A stretch of 64,000 nt of DNA from Perilla frutescens (Eukaryota; Streptophyta; Magnoliopsida; Lamiales; Lamiaceae), in the NCBI GenBank assembly GCA_026008535.1, contig BRKX01000001.1:74350317-74414316 (forward strand). Direction: 5' to 3'. This document shows, piece by piece, positions 52,173-63,022 of the stretch. The notes beneath the pieces were generated by a model. The model had not been told where the DNA came from and made no database searches. It saw only the letters and a list, made by a program, of their open reading frames with translations. The position numbers and the translations under genes were made by a program. Positions within the stretch are counted from its first letter, which is position 1. Every line of letters begins with the position of its first letter.

Positions 52173-55100
52173 ATGCAGGGGTTTTTGGTGTATTTTTTTA
52201 TTTTCTGCGCTGCATTTTTGGAGCTAAACACTATAAATTGCGCCCCAACAGGTTCATTTACAACATTTGACGTGACCAAATTTGGGGCTAGAGGAGATGG
52301 AAAAACAGATGACACAACGGTAACTAATATTATATTGATCTAATTTTTCTCTTTTATCTGAACATATATCTTTACATATCACTATATAACGTGCACTAAT
52401 AAAATAAAATAGGAAATTCGATTACTGATTTTTTATGTCTTATGTTTTATGTTAATAGGCATTTCAAACAGCATGGGCATCAGCCTGCAGTGAAAGTATG
52501 GGAAATCCTAAAGTAACTGTACCAAGTGGAAGGGCATTTCTGGTATCTTCTATTAGGTTTAGCGGCCCATGCAAGTCGGGTTCTATAACTTTCGAGGTAA
52601 ATTTTTCGAGTTCGAGACTCACCGCTTTTTAATAAAGAAAGTCAATTGTAGAATTTAGCACAATGTTTGCACTATTTTGTAATTTTTGCATAACGTTTAA
52701 AGATTTGGCAGATCTATCATTCGTGCCCGATTTGTAATCTATGTGTGCGGCTATTTCCGGCTACCTAAACGATGTCGTTATACAGATTCACTACATACAA
52801 GATCCACCATCAGTTTTATCTCCATCAAACGATTAATATTGGGGATGTTACAATTGCGAAAATATTAAAAGTTGTACTATGAATTGTACATTTTTAAACG
52901 CTGTGCAAAAATTGAAAAAATGATACAAACGTTGCGTTAAATTTGACAATCAACCCTTTAAAATAACCAAAAAGCTTTTGAAATGACATTTGAAAACCAT
53001 GTTTTGAAAACATTGTATATGTATATATAATTATTTTGTATTTTGAATTTTGTTTGAGTGCAGATTTTGGGAAGCATTGTTGCACATCCTAGAGAAGCTT
53101 GGGGAGGTGGAGATGCTCATGAATGGCTCTATTTTTATCAAATTGAAGGACTTTCTGTTGTAGGAAATGGACTAGGTCTCATTGATGGCAAAGGAGATTC
53201 TTGGTGGAAATTTGTAAGTTTACACGATCTCGTCAGTTCAAACCGATATTATAAGATCCTCTATTTCGACATTGTATTTCATTATTTCATTCGTTGGATT
53301 CCTTTAAAATATCAGTTTTAATTTTACTACGTACTCCCTCCGTCCCAATAAGATAGACTTTTTTATGTCCCGATATATACGCATGTTTCTATATATATTT
53401 AGAAAATTTAGTAATATATACCACTATATAATCTGTTTACATTAATCAATGATTCACTGACAAAGAAATAGATAGAGGACATATTAGAAAGTTTCTTGAT
53501 TAAGTGTCTTTCTCAATTTTTTTTAGCCTATCAAAATGGGACGGATGGAGTATTATAAAAATATTTTATCATCATCATATATATCAATTAAGCCCATTAA
53601 TTAATTCTTGCCCTTTTTCAATTAAAAAAAAAAACTAATGCAGTAATTTTGAATTCCTTTTCTATTTCAGGGCAGCAATGAAAACTCAAGACCCACAGTA
53701 AGTTCAATATCCAATAACATTTTGAGTCCTTCACAACCTCATTACACCATTATATATTTAATTATTAACTCAAGAATTAAATAAATGTTACATAGTTTAT
53801 TAATACTATAAATTGTGATGACTAATTAATTGAAGGCAATGAGATTCTCTCAATGCAACAAACTCCAAATCAATGGATTGAAACACAAGGACAGCCAAAG
53901 AAACCACATTTCAATAAATTCATGCCATAATGCAACAATTTCAAATCTTCACATAACAACCTCTGCAACAAGTCCTAACACAGATGGCATAGACATTAAT
54001 TCTTCATCAAATTTGCTCATTCAAGATTGTGTCATGGAAACAGGTACATTGTTACGTTTATACTGATCTTTAATTAAGGGTAAATTACACTTTGATATTT
54101 ATATTTTGTGCATTTTTTTTTAAAAATGACCCATTTTTCAAAAGGTTCGCAAGTCTGACATTTAATTAATTCTACGTCCTGAAAATCGTACGTAATTGAT
54201 TGTATTTTAATATTTCTATTTTATTAGCCACGGAGAAAAAAAAGCACCCAATCAAAAGTATTAAATTACAATCAATTACATACAATTTTTGGATCATAAA
54301 ATTGATTAAATGTTAGATTTGCAAAAAAATTGAAAAGTTGGTACTATTTTGCTAATTTTGAAAAAATATCAAAAATATAAGTATGGAAGTGTAATTTTAC
54401 CCTATGATTAAATTAATTTTCTTTCATTTAATTGATGCTTATTCCTAGCAATTTACAACACAATCATCGTATCTTGTTCTAATATACAGGGGACGATTGC
54501 ATCGCGATCAATGGAGGCAATTCGGATGTTAACATTTCAAGGGTCACATGTGGCCCTGGACATGGAATTAGGTATATATATGATATATATATATATATAT
54601 ACTCACAAAATTAAAATTCAAGAAAATTATTATTAAAAATTATATTTGTCATTTGTGTTTCTTTAATTTCTTGTAGTATTGGGAGTTTGGGAAAAGATGG
54701 TCAACACGATGAAGTTGAAAGAATACATGTAGATAACTGCACTTTTATTAAGACTCAAAATGGAGCGAGGATCAAAACATGGCAGGTAATTTAAATCAAA
54801 CCAACACAATCATGCATTGTAATTATTAATTATTTTGTTAGAGCACAATTTTTAACCATTTTTTTTATATATAATTTGGGTTTTTTCATATGTCAGGGAG
54901 GCTTAGGATTTGCCAAGAACATCATCTTCTCCAACATAATTTTTGTATCAGCTGATAATCCTGTGGTCATAGACCAATATTACTGCCCTCACCAGAAATG
55001 CGATGACAAAGTAAGCAAACCCTACAAAGTAAGCAAACCCTAAGTCAATAAAAAAAAAGAAGTGTGAGAAACACGACGTATTTAGGGCTAATTCCATGCA

Positions 55101-55520
55101 ACCCTAAATAATAGTGCCCATCTGTCACAATATGTCTATTGTGACACTTTCATTTATCACAATAGATCTATTGTGACACTTATATTAATATATATTGTGA
55201 CATTAATGGACAATACCCTAGGGGTAACATGGAATTAGCCCGTATTCATTGATCAATATTTTATGTATGATGAATGTTGAATACAGGCGAGTGCAGTTGA
55301 AGTTAGTGATGTGAAGTACATTGGATTACGCGGGACGTCTATCCGCAACAATGGTACGATCAACTTGAGCTGCAGCAAGACAATCCCGTGCACGGGTATA
55401 GTAATCGACGGACTCGACATAGAAGGTGTTGGTGGAAGTCAAACTTCTGCGCGTTGCATCAACGCACATGGAACAATACCTCATCTATCAAATCCTGCCG
55501 TGGATTGTCTTCTACCTTGA
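52173..55520 (+). CDS. Polygalacturonase (glycoside hydrolase family 28)
   Basis: Nine exons: 52173-52319, 52459-52596, 53064-53213, 53671-53697, 53836-54043, 54490-54571, 54677-54785, 54897-55010 and 55287-55520. All phases join to give 402 residues. A secreted pectin-degrading enzyme cleaving alpha-1,4-galacturonosyl bonds in the cell wall. The signal peptide is [19 protein letters not shown] and the mature start [17 protein letters not shown] is typical of plant GH28. All four catalytic and binding motifs are intact: NTDGID at residues 202-207, GDDC at 224-227, GHGI with His at 248, and RIK at 282-284. Eight or more cysteines lie in conserved places. The recalled closest Arabidopsis type is At1g80170. 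Introns 2, 3, 5 and 8 each contain a MITE. Start chosen at 52173 because the signal peptide follows directly; an upstream in-frame ATG at 52071 lies in a TA-rich leader. Confidence 0.93.
52620..52965. mobile_element. MITE family M1, copy 2, in polygalacturonase intron 2
   Basis: It matches the element at 8415-8795 in reverse orientation (shared ggctacctaaacgat, gttatacagattcacta, attgcgaaaatatta and tttttaaacgctgtgc). The ends carry atttagcacaatgtttgc and, inverted, aaatttgacaatcaaccc-like sequence. Confidence 0.65.
53334..53550. mobile_element. Stowaway MITE in polygalacturonase intron 3
   Basis: Ends ctccctccgtcccaataag and, in reverse complement, ctccatccgtcccattttg, flanked by TA on both sides (53332-53333 and 53551-53552). 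About 217 bp, no coding potential. Confidence 0.9.
54075..54405. mobile_element. Foldback MITE in polygalacturonase intron 5
   Basis: Left end agggtaaattacactttgat and right end, in reverse complement, agggtaaaattacacttcc, with further complementarity (tctgacatttaattaatt opposite aattgattaaatgttaga). It is related to the element at about 51345-51582. Confidence 0.8.
55083..55243. mobile_element. Small inverted-repeat element in polygalacturonase intron 8
   Basis: Ends tagggctaattccatg and catggaattagcccg are inverse repeats about 160 bp apart. The inside has three copies of a cacaatagatctattgtgaca-like palindrome, related to the hairpin at 35392-35477. Confidence 0.75.
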
Positions 55521-56516
55521 GTTTGTGATACATATTTTAACACCCTCCTTTTGAAGGCCTTTTCACTCGGGCGGGGAAGAATAGATAGATAGATAGAGAA
55601 GATATATATATATATATATATATATATAGATGGATTCAATTATGTAATTGACATTAAAATATACATGCATCTCACTTAATGATATATATATATATATATT
55701 TATATATAATCCTTTCTTTCTCGTTCATATAAAGTTGGCAAAAAGAAACAACATATAAGAATTACAAAAATTGTTTAAATGATAATTATGATAATGTAAT
55801 GTTGCATTTATATATGTGTGTGTGTGCACGAAGTTCATTTAACAAATACGCACTAATATTTTTCAAATACAAAAAAGAAATTAAATTTAATCCACTAGCT
55901 AGCATATATTGACGAATTTTAACTAATAATATTAAACAAAAAGAACGAATAACAATAATATTCAAATAAACCATGCCACATAATAAAAATCAGGTTATGA
56001 TTAAGAAATATTATTAAGAAAAAAATTATAATAAATAAATCCATTATATAAAAAAAAAAGCAGAATGGTAGTGAATCATGTAAAAGTTTTTACATTCTGA
56101 AAATCAAATCATAATTTTTTATGTGCCTACAACAATGAAATCTAAATTCAACCCATGAATAAAGAAAAGAACAAAAATAAGAGATAACAAGAACTTTGTA
56201 CTAGAAAATATTATAACAAGAGGTTTCAAGAGAAATAAATAAGAAAGGCTGAATTTTTTTTAAGGAATATATTCAAAAGTACAAAAATAATAAAAGAACT
56301 AAGTATGCATTGAAGGTTAAAAAACACAATTAGTTAGGACTCCATTTTCTCGATTTGAAAATTTTCGAATTGGAGACTCACCACTTGAAAAAAAAAACCT
56401 TTCGAATCCCCACCAAATTATATAAGTGTACGTGTGTGCATATATATATATATATATATATTCAAACAATTATTTTGTCTCGGTATAATATATATTTTGC
56501 TACTTTGTCTGTTCTA
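55521..56516. other. Tail-to-tail spacer between polygalacturonase and S2
   Basis: AT-rich, with TA microsatellites at 55603-55628 and 55682-55700. About 55735-55800 is homologous to the S1 and S3 3' flanks (58600-58700; reverse of 17430-17500 and 14740-14830), which marks the shared module. No other gene. Confidence 0.5.
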
Positions 56517-56837
56517 CTAGGATCCATCTTGAACGTAAACCCAAATTTGATTGGCCACGCTGAGATCCGCTTTGCAACTTTGTGCAATTTGCTTAACTAA
56601 TACGTCAAAGAAGCAAGGATCATTAATATTATCCTTCAAGTCAAATGCGCAATAACCACCCAATATTTGTTTAAATGAACCTGTTGTTCCTTTACATAAG
56701 GACTCACGAACTCGATCAATACAAGATTGATCTACATTTTTGTAGCAGTCAGATTTAGATGGAGGTAAATTGATGATCGCTTTAGACTGGTCTATGATTA
56801 CTCCACTAATTACAAGAAAAGTTATGATACTGATCAT
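56517..56837 (-). CDS. Small secreted six-cysteine protein S2
   Basis: A single-exon gene of 106 residues. The signal peptide (MISIITFLVISGVIIDQSKA) is followed by a mature domain with six cysteines in the order C-x7-C-x8-C-x14-C-x11-C-x12-C. It shares DCYKNV, RVRES, DPCFFDVLVKQ, AQSCKAD and VYVQDGS with S1. The S1/S2 differences concentrate in the segment between the third and fourth cysteines, where S2 has five extra residues, while the C-terminal half is strongly conserved. That pattern would fit a binding loop under change. It lies tail-to-tail with the intact polygalacturonase about 1 kb away. Family not recognised; apoplastic location is inferred from the signal peptide. Confidence 0.72.
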   Translation of the reverse strand: MISIITFLVISGVIIDQSKAIINLPPSKSDCYKNVDQSCIDRVRESLCKGTTGSFKQILGGYCAFDLKDNINDPCFFDVLVKQIAQSCKADLSVANQIWVYVQDGS

Positions 56838-56871
56838 GGATCCTTATGTAAAAATACAAGATTGCACTAGT

Positions 56872-56878
56872 CTTTATA
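56872..56878 (-). promoter_or_regulatory. Probable TATA box of S2
   Basis: Reads TATAAAG on the minus strand, within ctataaagactagtgc, matching the S1 core promoter. It lies about 35 bases upstream of the S2 ATG, a very short leader compared with S1. Confidence 0.6.
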
Positions 56879-57912
56879 GGTAATGGATATCTTGCATTCA
56901 TTACTAATACTCAATTAACAATAAAAATAATAAATGTGCATTGAAGTTTGTTTTAAATTTATATATTATTAAACACATTCAGTTAAAACTTCATTATATG
57001 TGTATATATAAATATATTTATGTGTGTATGTATATATATATATAATGGTTTAGTAGGTAAATAGCCCATCTCTAACAATTAATATTTTTATAGGAAGACA
57101 CCTTAAAATCAAAATTCACTATGAATGTAAAATTTTCTATTTTTTTTTATTTTTCATGTCTTATAATATTTATTTCAAAATTTGTCAATATGCAACTCTA
57201 TATTAATAGTACTTTAAAATAATAATAATAATAGAAAAACTTACACAAACACTTGCGTACATTTGATGCTGTTTGATGTTTGCAGCTTTTATAGTTTAAC
57301 ACTTAATATTTTATATGCTTGAAATAATGCATAGAAAATAAAAAATATTTATTTAAAACAGAGAAGTGTTGAATACACTAGTTTTCTTTCTTTTTTTTAG
57401 ACTTGCATTTTTCAAGTTTTAATAAATATTATACAATATAAAATAAGGAAAAATAAGACATTCCTTAAAAAAATATAAATTTGTCGAAAATTTTGCACAT
57501 GGTTTTTTATCCCATAAAAATAAATAAATTGCCACAAAAAACCCCCCAAAATTATCTCACTCATATTTGAAGCAGAAAAACCTATTATTTTAAGCCATTC
57601 ATAGAAACTGTGATACAATATATATTGTTAGGATATAATTTTCATATTTACAAATTTTGCAGGATATCCAAATAATCATTTTCCCATCTATTTTTTTGAC
57701 ATATATGTTCACAATTAATTAATATAAAATTAAGACCTCATTAAACTTCGATAAACACTTTATTCTAATTACGTTAATCATTATTAAATACATAAACTTT
57801 GACCAGAATGTTTTTTATGTAGCCACAAACTCTAACTTTTGTAATACCAACAAAAAATTTCACACACACACACACACAAACACACACGCGCGCGCGCGCA
57901 CACACACACACA

Positions 57913-57964
<52 letters not shown>

Positions 57965-58499
57965 TAGAAATATTTTAATGAGATTGAAATATTTTCCACC
58001 ATCTGGCAAAATGACATTGTTTTGTGTTTGGACGAAAAATGGATGAAAAATATACCATATTGAATTTTGATTTTTTTTTTCCTTTTTATTTTTTAGAAAC
58101 AAAACGATTTCCTTTCATGATGAGGTTTAAATATTTTCTGCCAAAACATATCACGACATCGTGATTTTTCTAAATCAGATTTCAGTTTGCTGGAAAATAG
58201 TGTGTTTAGTTTGGAAAAAAATATTATTTTAGCAGGATACCCAAATGGTTCTCTTCTCATCTACATTATTTAATTTGATTTTTTCGTTTTTATTTCTTAG
58301 ATACAAAATAACCTCATCTCGTTATGACATGAAAATATTTTCTGCCAAAGCACGTACGATATCATGTTTTTGCTAAATCAAATTTCAGTTTGTGTATTTA
58401 CTCATAATAAACCCATTAATATCCAAGTTTAATCTATGATCATGAGTTTATACAAAGATGTTAATAAAGAACTCAAATACTTGCACGTTGCGTTAAAAT
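56879..58499. other. S2 promoter and AT-rich spacer
   Basis: About 56879-57000 is homologous to the S1 upstream region (gatatcttgcattcatta and tgtgcattgaagtttg in shared order, inverted). The remainder is AT-rich, with a CA/CG/CA/TA compound microsatellite at 57861-57960. Two near-repeats at about 57950-58150 and 58240-58370 share ttgtttttgc..aaatcaaatttcagttt-type words. No gene. Confidence 0.4.
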
Positions 58500-58900
58500 A
58501 CTAGCAACTTCGCATCTATGAAATCTTGATGTGGATTTTTTTCTTCACATTGAATTTGTGATTAACATTCATACAATATCATATATAATGGTATGAATAT
58601 TCTTGTCATTTCTTCATAATTAATATACAAAAAGAAACAACATTTACGAATTACAAAAATTATTGAAATGATTCAATTGGATCATATAATATATTTTATT
58701 GAACCGTCATTTAATAATTACAGATTTATTAATAAAATATTTTATTAAATCTTTATGAAATTTTAAAAATAGCAATATTATTTTAAGGAAAAACACGAAT
58801 GTGATCTCTCATTATTGTAATAAAAAATTACAAATATAGTAAAAAAGACTTGTAAACATATCTTATTGTCATTTATATTTTGACATGTTTACAACCAGAA
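58500..58900 (+). pseudogene. Decayed polygalacturonase 3' end plus module flank (module copy M5)
   Basis: About 58500-58560 resembles the end of the last polygalacturonase exon and its stop region (catctatgaaatcttgatg, then tggattt and ttgaatttgtgat, versus catctatcaaatcctgccg, tggattg, ttgagtttgtgat). About 58600-58900 is the shared 3' flank, matching the reverse complement of 17340-17500. Only the terminal ~60 bases of the coding part are recognisable. Confidence 0.6.
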
Positions 58901-58910
58901 AAAATAAAAT

Positions 58911-58945
<35 letters not shown>

Positions 58946-59017
58946 CTTTGTGTGTGTGTGTGTATTCAAACAATTATTTTGTCTAGATATAATGTTTTGC
59001 TACTTGGTCTGGTTCTA

Positions 59018-59161
59018 CTAGGATCCATCTTGAACGTAAACCCAAATTTGATTGGCCACGCTGAGATCCGCTTTGCAACTTTGTGCAATTTGCTTAACTA
59101 ATACGTCAAAGAAGCAAGGATCAGTAATATTATCCTTCAAGTCAAAGGCGCAATAACCACC
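59018..59161 (-). pseudogene. Truncated six-cysteine gene S3
   Basis: The last 47 codons of an S2-like gene, nearly identical to S2 (GGYCAFDLKDN, DPCFFDVLVKQIAQSCKADL, VYVQDGS and stop). Homology breaks sharply after ...gcaataaccacc at 59161, where retrotransposon gag sequence begins. The signal peptide and first three cysteines are lost. The high identity to S2 indicates a recent duplication followed by disruption. Confidence 0.85.
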
Positions 59162-59890
59162 TTGTGTGCATCATCGCACTCTATGTGTTCAAAGATCCGC
59201 TCGAGCTCCATTATCCATTCTTCGAGAATGAGTGGTCCACTCCTATCATTGAACCTAGGTGGGGTGTAGCGATGAAATTGCTCGATCACTTGATTAGAGG
59301 TTGGCGGGACAGGTGCATTAGGAGCTACATTTTGGTTCAAGGTAGCAAGTGTTTGTTGTTGTACGAATCCCTATAGTGCTCTAATCAATTCTGACAAAAA
59401 GTTACCACCGCCTGCATTTGGTAGTTGATTGACCTCGGGATCCCATGGTGGATTTTGATTGAGAGGTGGTCATCCATGTCTCATACTTCTGTAATACGCT
59501 TAGGTCAATGAAGAAACATACTACTAAGTTCAAGTTAAATGATAAGTATCTTCATATTTTGGATCTAAATAGGGAAATCATCTATGGAAAAATTTTCTAC
59601 GTTCACTCTAAATCTCGAGAACTAAAATAATTTCTTTCTCATTCATCATATGCATTTAAACATAATAAAACTTTTATGGACGAATCATCTATCAACATTT
59701 CTCATCATTCACAGAGTATCTGAAAAATTTCTTAATGCTCACCACATTAAATAACTTTGCAAAATAAATAAATCAAGCAAAATACCTTGAAGTAGGAGCA
59801 CGTAGCAAAAATGGGCGGCGTACTATAAAATCAAATAATTTAATTAGTAACATTTTAAACTATAGAATTTAGGATGTTACATTTAGTGGT
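59162..59890 (-). mobile_element. Ty3/gypsy-type retrotransposon remnant
   Basis: On the minus strand, about 59162-59480 encodes a gag N-terminal region (WDPEVNQLPNAGGGN, then after an in-frame TAG, GFVQQQTLATLNQNVAPNAP, then FHRYTPPRFNDRSGP and LEEWIMELERIFEHIECDDA). About 59480-59890 runs back to tgtaacatcctaaattctat, a typical start of a plant gypsy LTR. At 59886-59900 the plus strand shows tggtatcagagc, which matches the initiator-Met tRNA primer-binding site but in the opposite orientation; a second inverted LTR-start-like sequence follows at 59932. The arrangement is rearranged and not functional. Confidence 0.7.
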
Positions 59891-60164
59891 ATCAGAGCGA
59901 GTCTATTTTCTTGTAGACTCAATGTGTTCTAAATGTAACATCCTAAATTCTATAATTTAAAATGCACATTTTTTTCTCTGTGCTTCCATTATTAGAAACT
60001 TGATTTCACGTTTATCTAAATTTTTTCTGCTCACATGCTCTCTCTCTCTCTCTCTCTCTCTCTCTAATAATTTTCTTTTCTCATTTCAGAATTTTCTATA
60101 GCTAGCTAGCTTCCTCTCTGCTGCATCGCATTTTACCAACAGGTTTGTGACTGAATTTTATTTT

Positions 60165-60793
60165 ATTTTTTGGTGAAAGGTTGTGATCGAATCGACCGAT
60201 ATAATTTCTGATGAAGACTAATGATGTATTATTCTCTATATTTAATTTTTGTTACATCAATATTTATTGTTTGTATTTATTGGCATGTATGATTATCTTG
60301 CAGGGTGGTGGTTGATGCATTAATAAATATGATTATCTGCATATATCCATTTGTGTGAAATATAGAAAATACATCATTAGTTTTCATCGAGACCTATTTC
60401 ATGAGTAGTTATTAATTGTTAGTGTTGCAGTGACGTGTAGCTGGCTTATTGAAAATTTTGAAAAATAAATACATATCCGAGGTAGGTAGGTAGGTATGTA
60501 AATGGATATATGATCTATGAGTTATTTGTACAATAATGTGAAATTAAAAGTGTGACATAATGTGGATTTTGAACGTGTACGTAATCTTTGGTCTCGGTCT
60601 CTTTGTACATTACAGTCGAAAAGCGATCATAGTCAACATTTATCATCAGATCATCGCAATAATCGGAGGACAAGTTTTCCAAATTACTCCGGGGTCTTCA
60701 CGTATTTTATTAACAATCGTATCCCTACATTCTCTTCGTATTTTCTTGTCAGAATCTCCTACTTCTTCACCTTTGAAAATCGAGCTTTCCAAC
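60165..60793. repeat. Segmental inverted duplication, right copy (D-B)
   Basis: Reverse-complement partner of 15124-16257 without the 495-bp foldback insertion; the target site aataaata is single at 60322-60329. The open frames that cross 60560-60846 have counterparts in the other copy, but they resemble no family and are not consistently open, so no gene is called. Confidence 0.85.
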
Positions 60794-61290
60794 AATGTCG
60801 ATTTCTTCATCGCCACATAACATATGTATATATAACCGTTATTTAAATTGATGTGTCATGCATCAGATGGAGTTTGAGCAGGAAGATATGAAATTTGAGA
60901 AAAATGAAGTCTTGGATGCAAAATTAGGGCTTGACGGGGGAGAAGAGGGATTTTTGTGATACAGATAACGAGTCTCAATTGGAGTCGGGTCATGGATCAG
61001 CAGAGGATCCGACTGAGAAGGGTAATGGGCCACGATGTGAAAGAATGGGCCGTGAGTAGCTGTTAATTAAAAGAAGGAGCTTTAGCCCAAATTAGATTAT
61101 ATTAAATATGTTATGATTTATCTTATTGTAAGATGCTTTTAGGGTTTTTTGTGTAAGTTGTGGGACCATTTTGAGTTAGTATATAAGCTCATTATGGTAT
61201 CTTGAGTAATACAATGAGAGATTACTCCAAACTTCTCCCTATTCTTCTCTCTTAACATATCCTTCTTCTATCTTCCCTAATCTAAACCTA
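60794..61290. other. Possible LTR fragment
   Basis: The stretch ending near 61260 has features of a Copia-type LTR 3' region (tataagctcattatgg, gtaatacaatgagagatt, then ttctctcttaaca). No matching second LTR or primer site was found, so this is tentative. No gene. Confidence 0.3.
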
Positions 61291-61293
61291 ACT

Positions 61294-61790
61294 AGGGGTG
61301 AGCATTCGGTCTATTTTATCTATTTAAGTCCAAAAATCATAAAACTGAATTGAAAAATATTTAGGATCGAACCGAACCGAATTAAGGGGAGGACCGAACT
61401 GGACCGAATTGAATTTGTTCGGTTCGGTCTAATAATTCTTTTTTTTTTAATTCTGAATAGCTTAACTAACTGTGGAAATAATAGCCTAACTAATAAACAA
61501 ATATCATAAATCTATAAGTAACATCATAAATAAACGTTTATAACTAATATAAAAAACTAAACCAACAAATAACAATACAAACAATCCAAAGTATCCAACA
61601 AATAATAAATTAATAATAAATAAAAAGGCTTGGTCTATTCGGTCTGTTTGGTCCGTTGTCTGTAGGACCGGGCGGACCGATGACTGAATTTTTTTTAAAA
61701 AAGAATCGAATTGGACCGAAAATTGAAAGAACCGGACCAAATGGACCGAATTTGTTCGGTTCGATTCGGTTTTTGATTTTTTCAGTTGCT
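61294..61790. mobile_element. Second copy of the AGGGGTGA-ended element family
   Basis: Starts taggggtgagcattcggtct and repeats ggaccgaa and gttcggttcggt words as in 4428-5612, including the middle words aactaaaccaacaaataacaatacaaac. The right end is not visible: the CACTA element follows closely. Confidence 0.55.
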
Positions 61791-62548
61791 GTAATACCCC
61801 GAAAATTTTATTATCTAAATTTAATTAGGAATATACACTACTACAAAAATACATTAAGACAACATAAGGAAGAAAACGGTTTTCATTACCAACTGTTGTA
61901 AATTATGAAATTACATCGGTTTTTAGAAGAAAACGTTGACTATGAGCGCATTTTTGAAAAAAATTACAACGGTTTTAGGAAAAACCGTTGTCATTATGCA
62001 CATGTAAACAACGGTTTTACAAAAACCGTTGTCTATGAGCGTTTTTTGTTTACAACGGTGGTAGAAAAACGTTGTGTCTTGTTCAGCACAACGGTTGGAT
62101 TTTGAACTGTTGTTATGAGCCCTTTAAATTACAACTGTTTAAATAAATATGTTGCAATTACAATGTTCAAACACCAAGTTAAAAAAAGAACGAATACTGA
62201 GAAATTAAAATCCCCAAATTCAACCTAATCTCTACGCCTCCATTATTCATCTTCTTCTACCTCGCTCCTCCAGCAACCTTCTGGCAAATCATCTACTCTA
62301 GAAACCCACAAACCCTCACGGTAGCGGACTAGGCTTAAGAGGTGTTCAAGTGGTTCGAATTGGGCTCAAGAGAGGTGTTCAGTTTGCGGTGGCTAGGGTT
62401 AAGGTTTTCGTGACCCACGGTCACGAACACTACTGCAGCGAGAAAGATGATATCACGCCGTTCACGGTCAAGAAGATTCTATCATGCCGTTAATCACCTC
62501 TATCCATTTGTTGTAATCGGTGAAAGGTTTACCTCTATTCCCATCTCG

Positions 62549-62616
<68 letters not shown>

Positions 62617-62634
62617 CCACTCTCTAAAGCTCTG

Positions 62635-63022
62635 AAGCGTGTGCTGGAACTCTCGCTTGAGGAAGCCCGCTAGCTTGGTAACTAGTTTTGCAAAAGTCTT
62701 TTTTGAGTGCGCATTTCTTTTCTTTTTTTCGTTTATGAAGTGTATTAACTTTATAGATATGACTTAAGGACTAATCGCGAGGTGTGATTGTTACTTCTGG
62801 GATTTTAGTTATTGGTTTGTAATTCTGGCCACAACTGTTGACGATGTCTTTGTTTAACTTTGACTAATTCACTTTTTTTCTTTTTTTTGTTTGGGGGGGG
62901 GGGGGGGTTAGGACACAACTATATTGCACCAGAGCATCTGCTTCTAGCATTGATTCGTGAGGGTGAAGGTGTTGCTGCACATTTCCTGGAGAACTTAGGT
63001 GCTGGCCTCAGTAATATTCATG
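62635..63022 (+). pseudogene. ClpC fragment: ClpC N-terminal fragment with retained intron
   Basis: Positions 62635-62677 encode [12 protein letters not shown], then a TAG where ClpC has Gln, then LG. A donor GTAACT follows, and an acceptor TTAG at 62908-62911 leads into [37 protein letters not shown]. Together this is the start of the Clp-N domain of the plastid ClpC chaperone (typical [20 protein letters not shown], ..[16 protein letters not shown]). Exon-intron structure is preserved, so genomic DNA rather than mRNA was copied. The CAG-to-TAG change and the loss of everything after the first repeat make it non-functional. It lies inside the CACTA element. Confidence 0.85.

Noticed and set aside
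59164..59376. Plus-strand open frame of 70 residues
   Set aside because: Antisense of the retrotransposon gag fragment, whose minus-strand reading is recognisable.
60560..60846. Hydrophobic open frames in the duplicated segment D, which also occur at 15099-15356
   Set aside because: Similarity between the copies follows from recent duplication; frames are interrupted in one copy, have no family signature, and amino-acid changes are not restrained.
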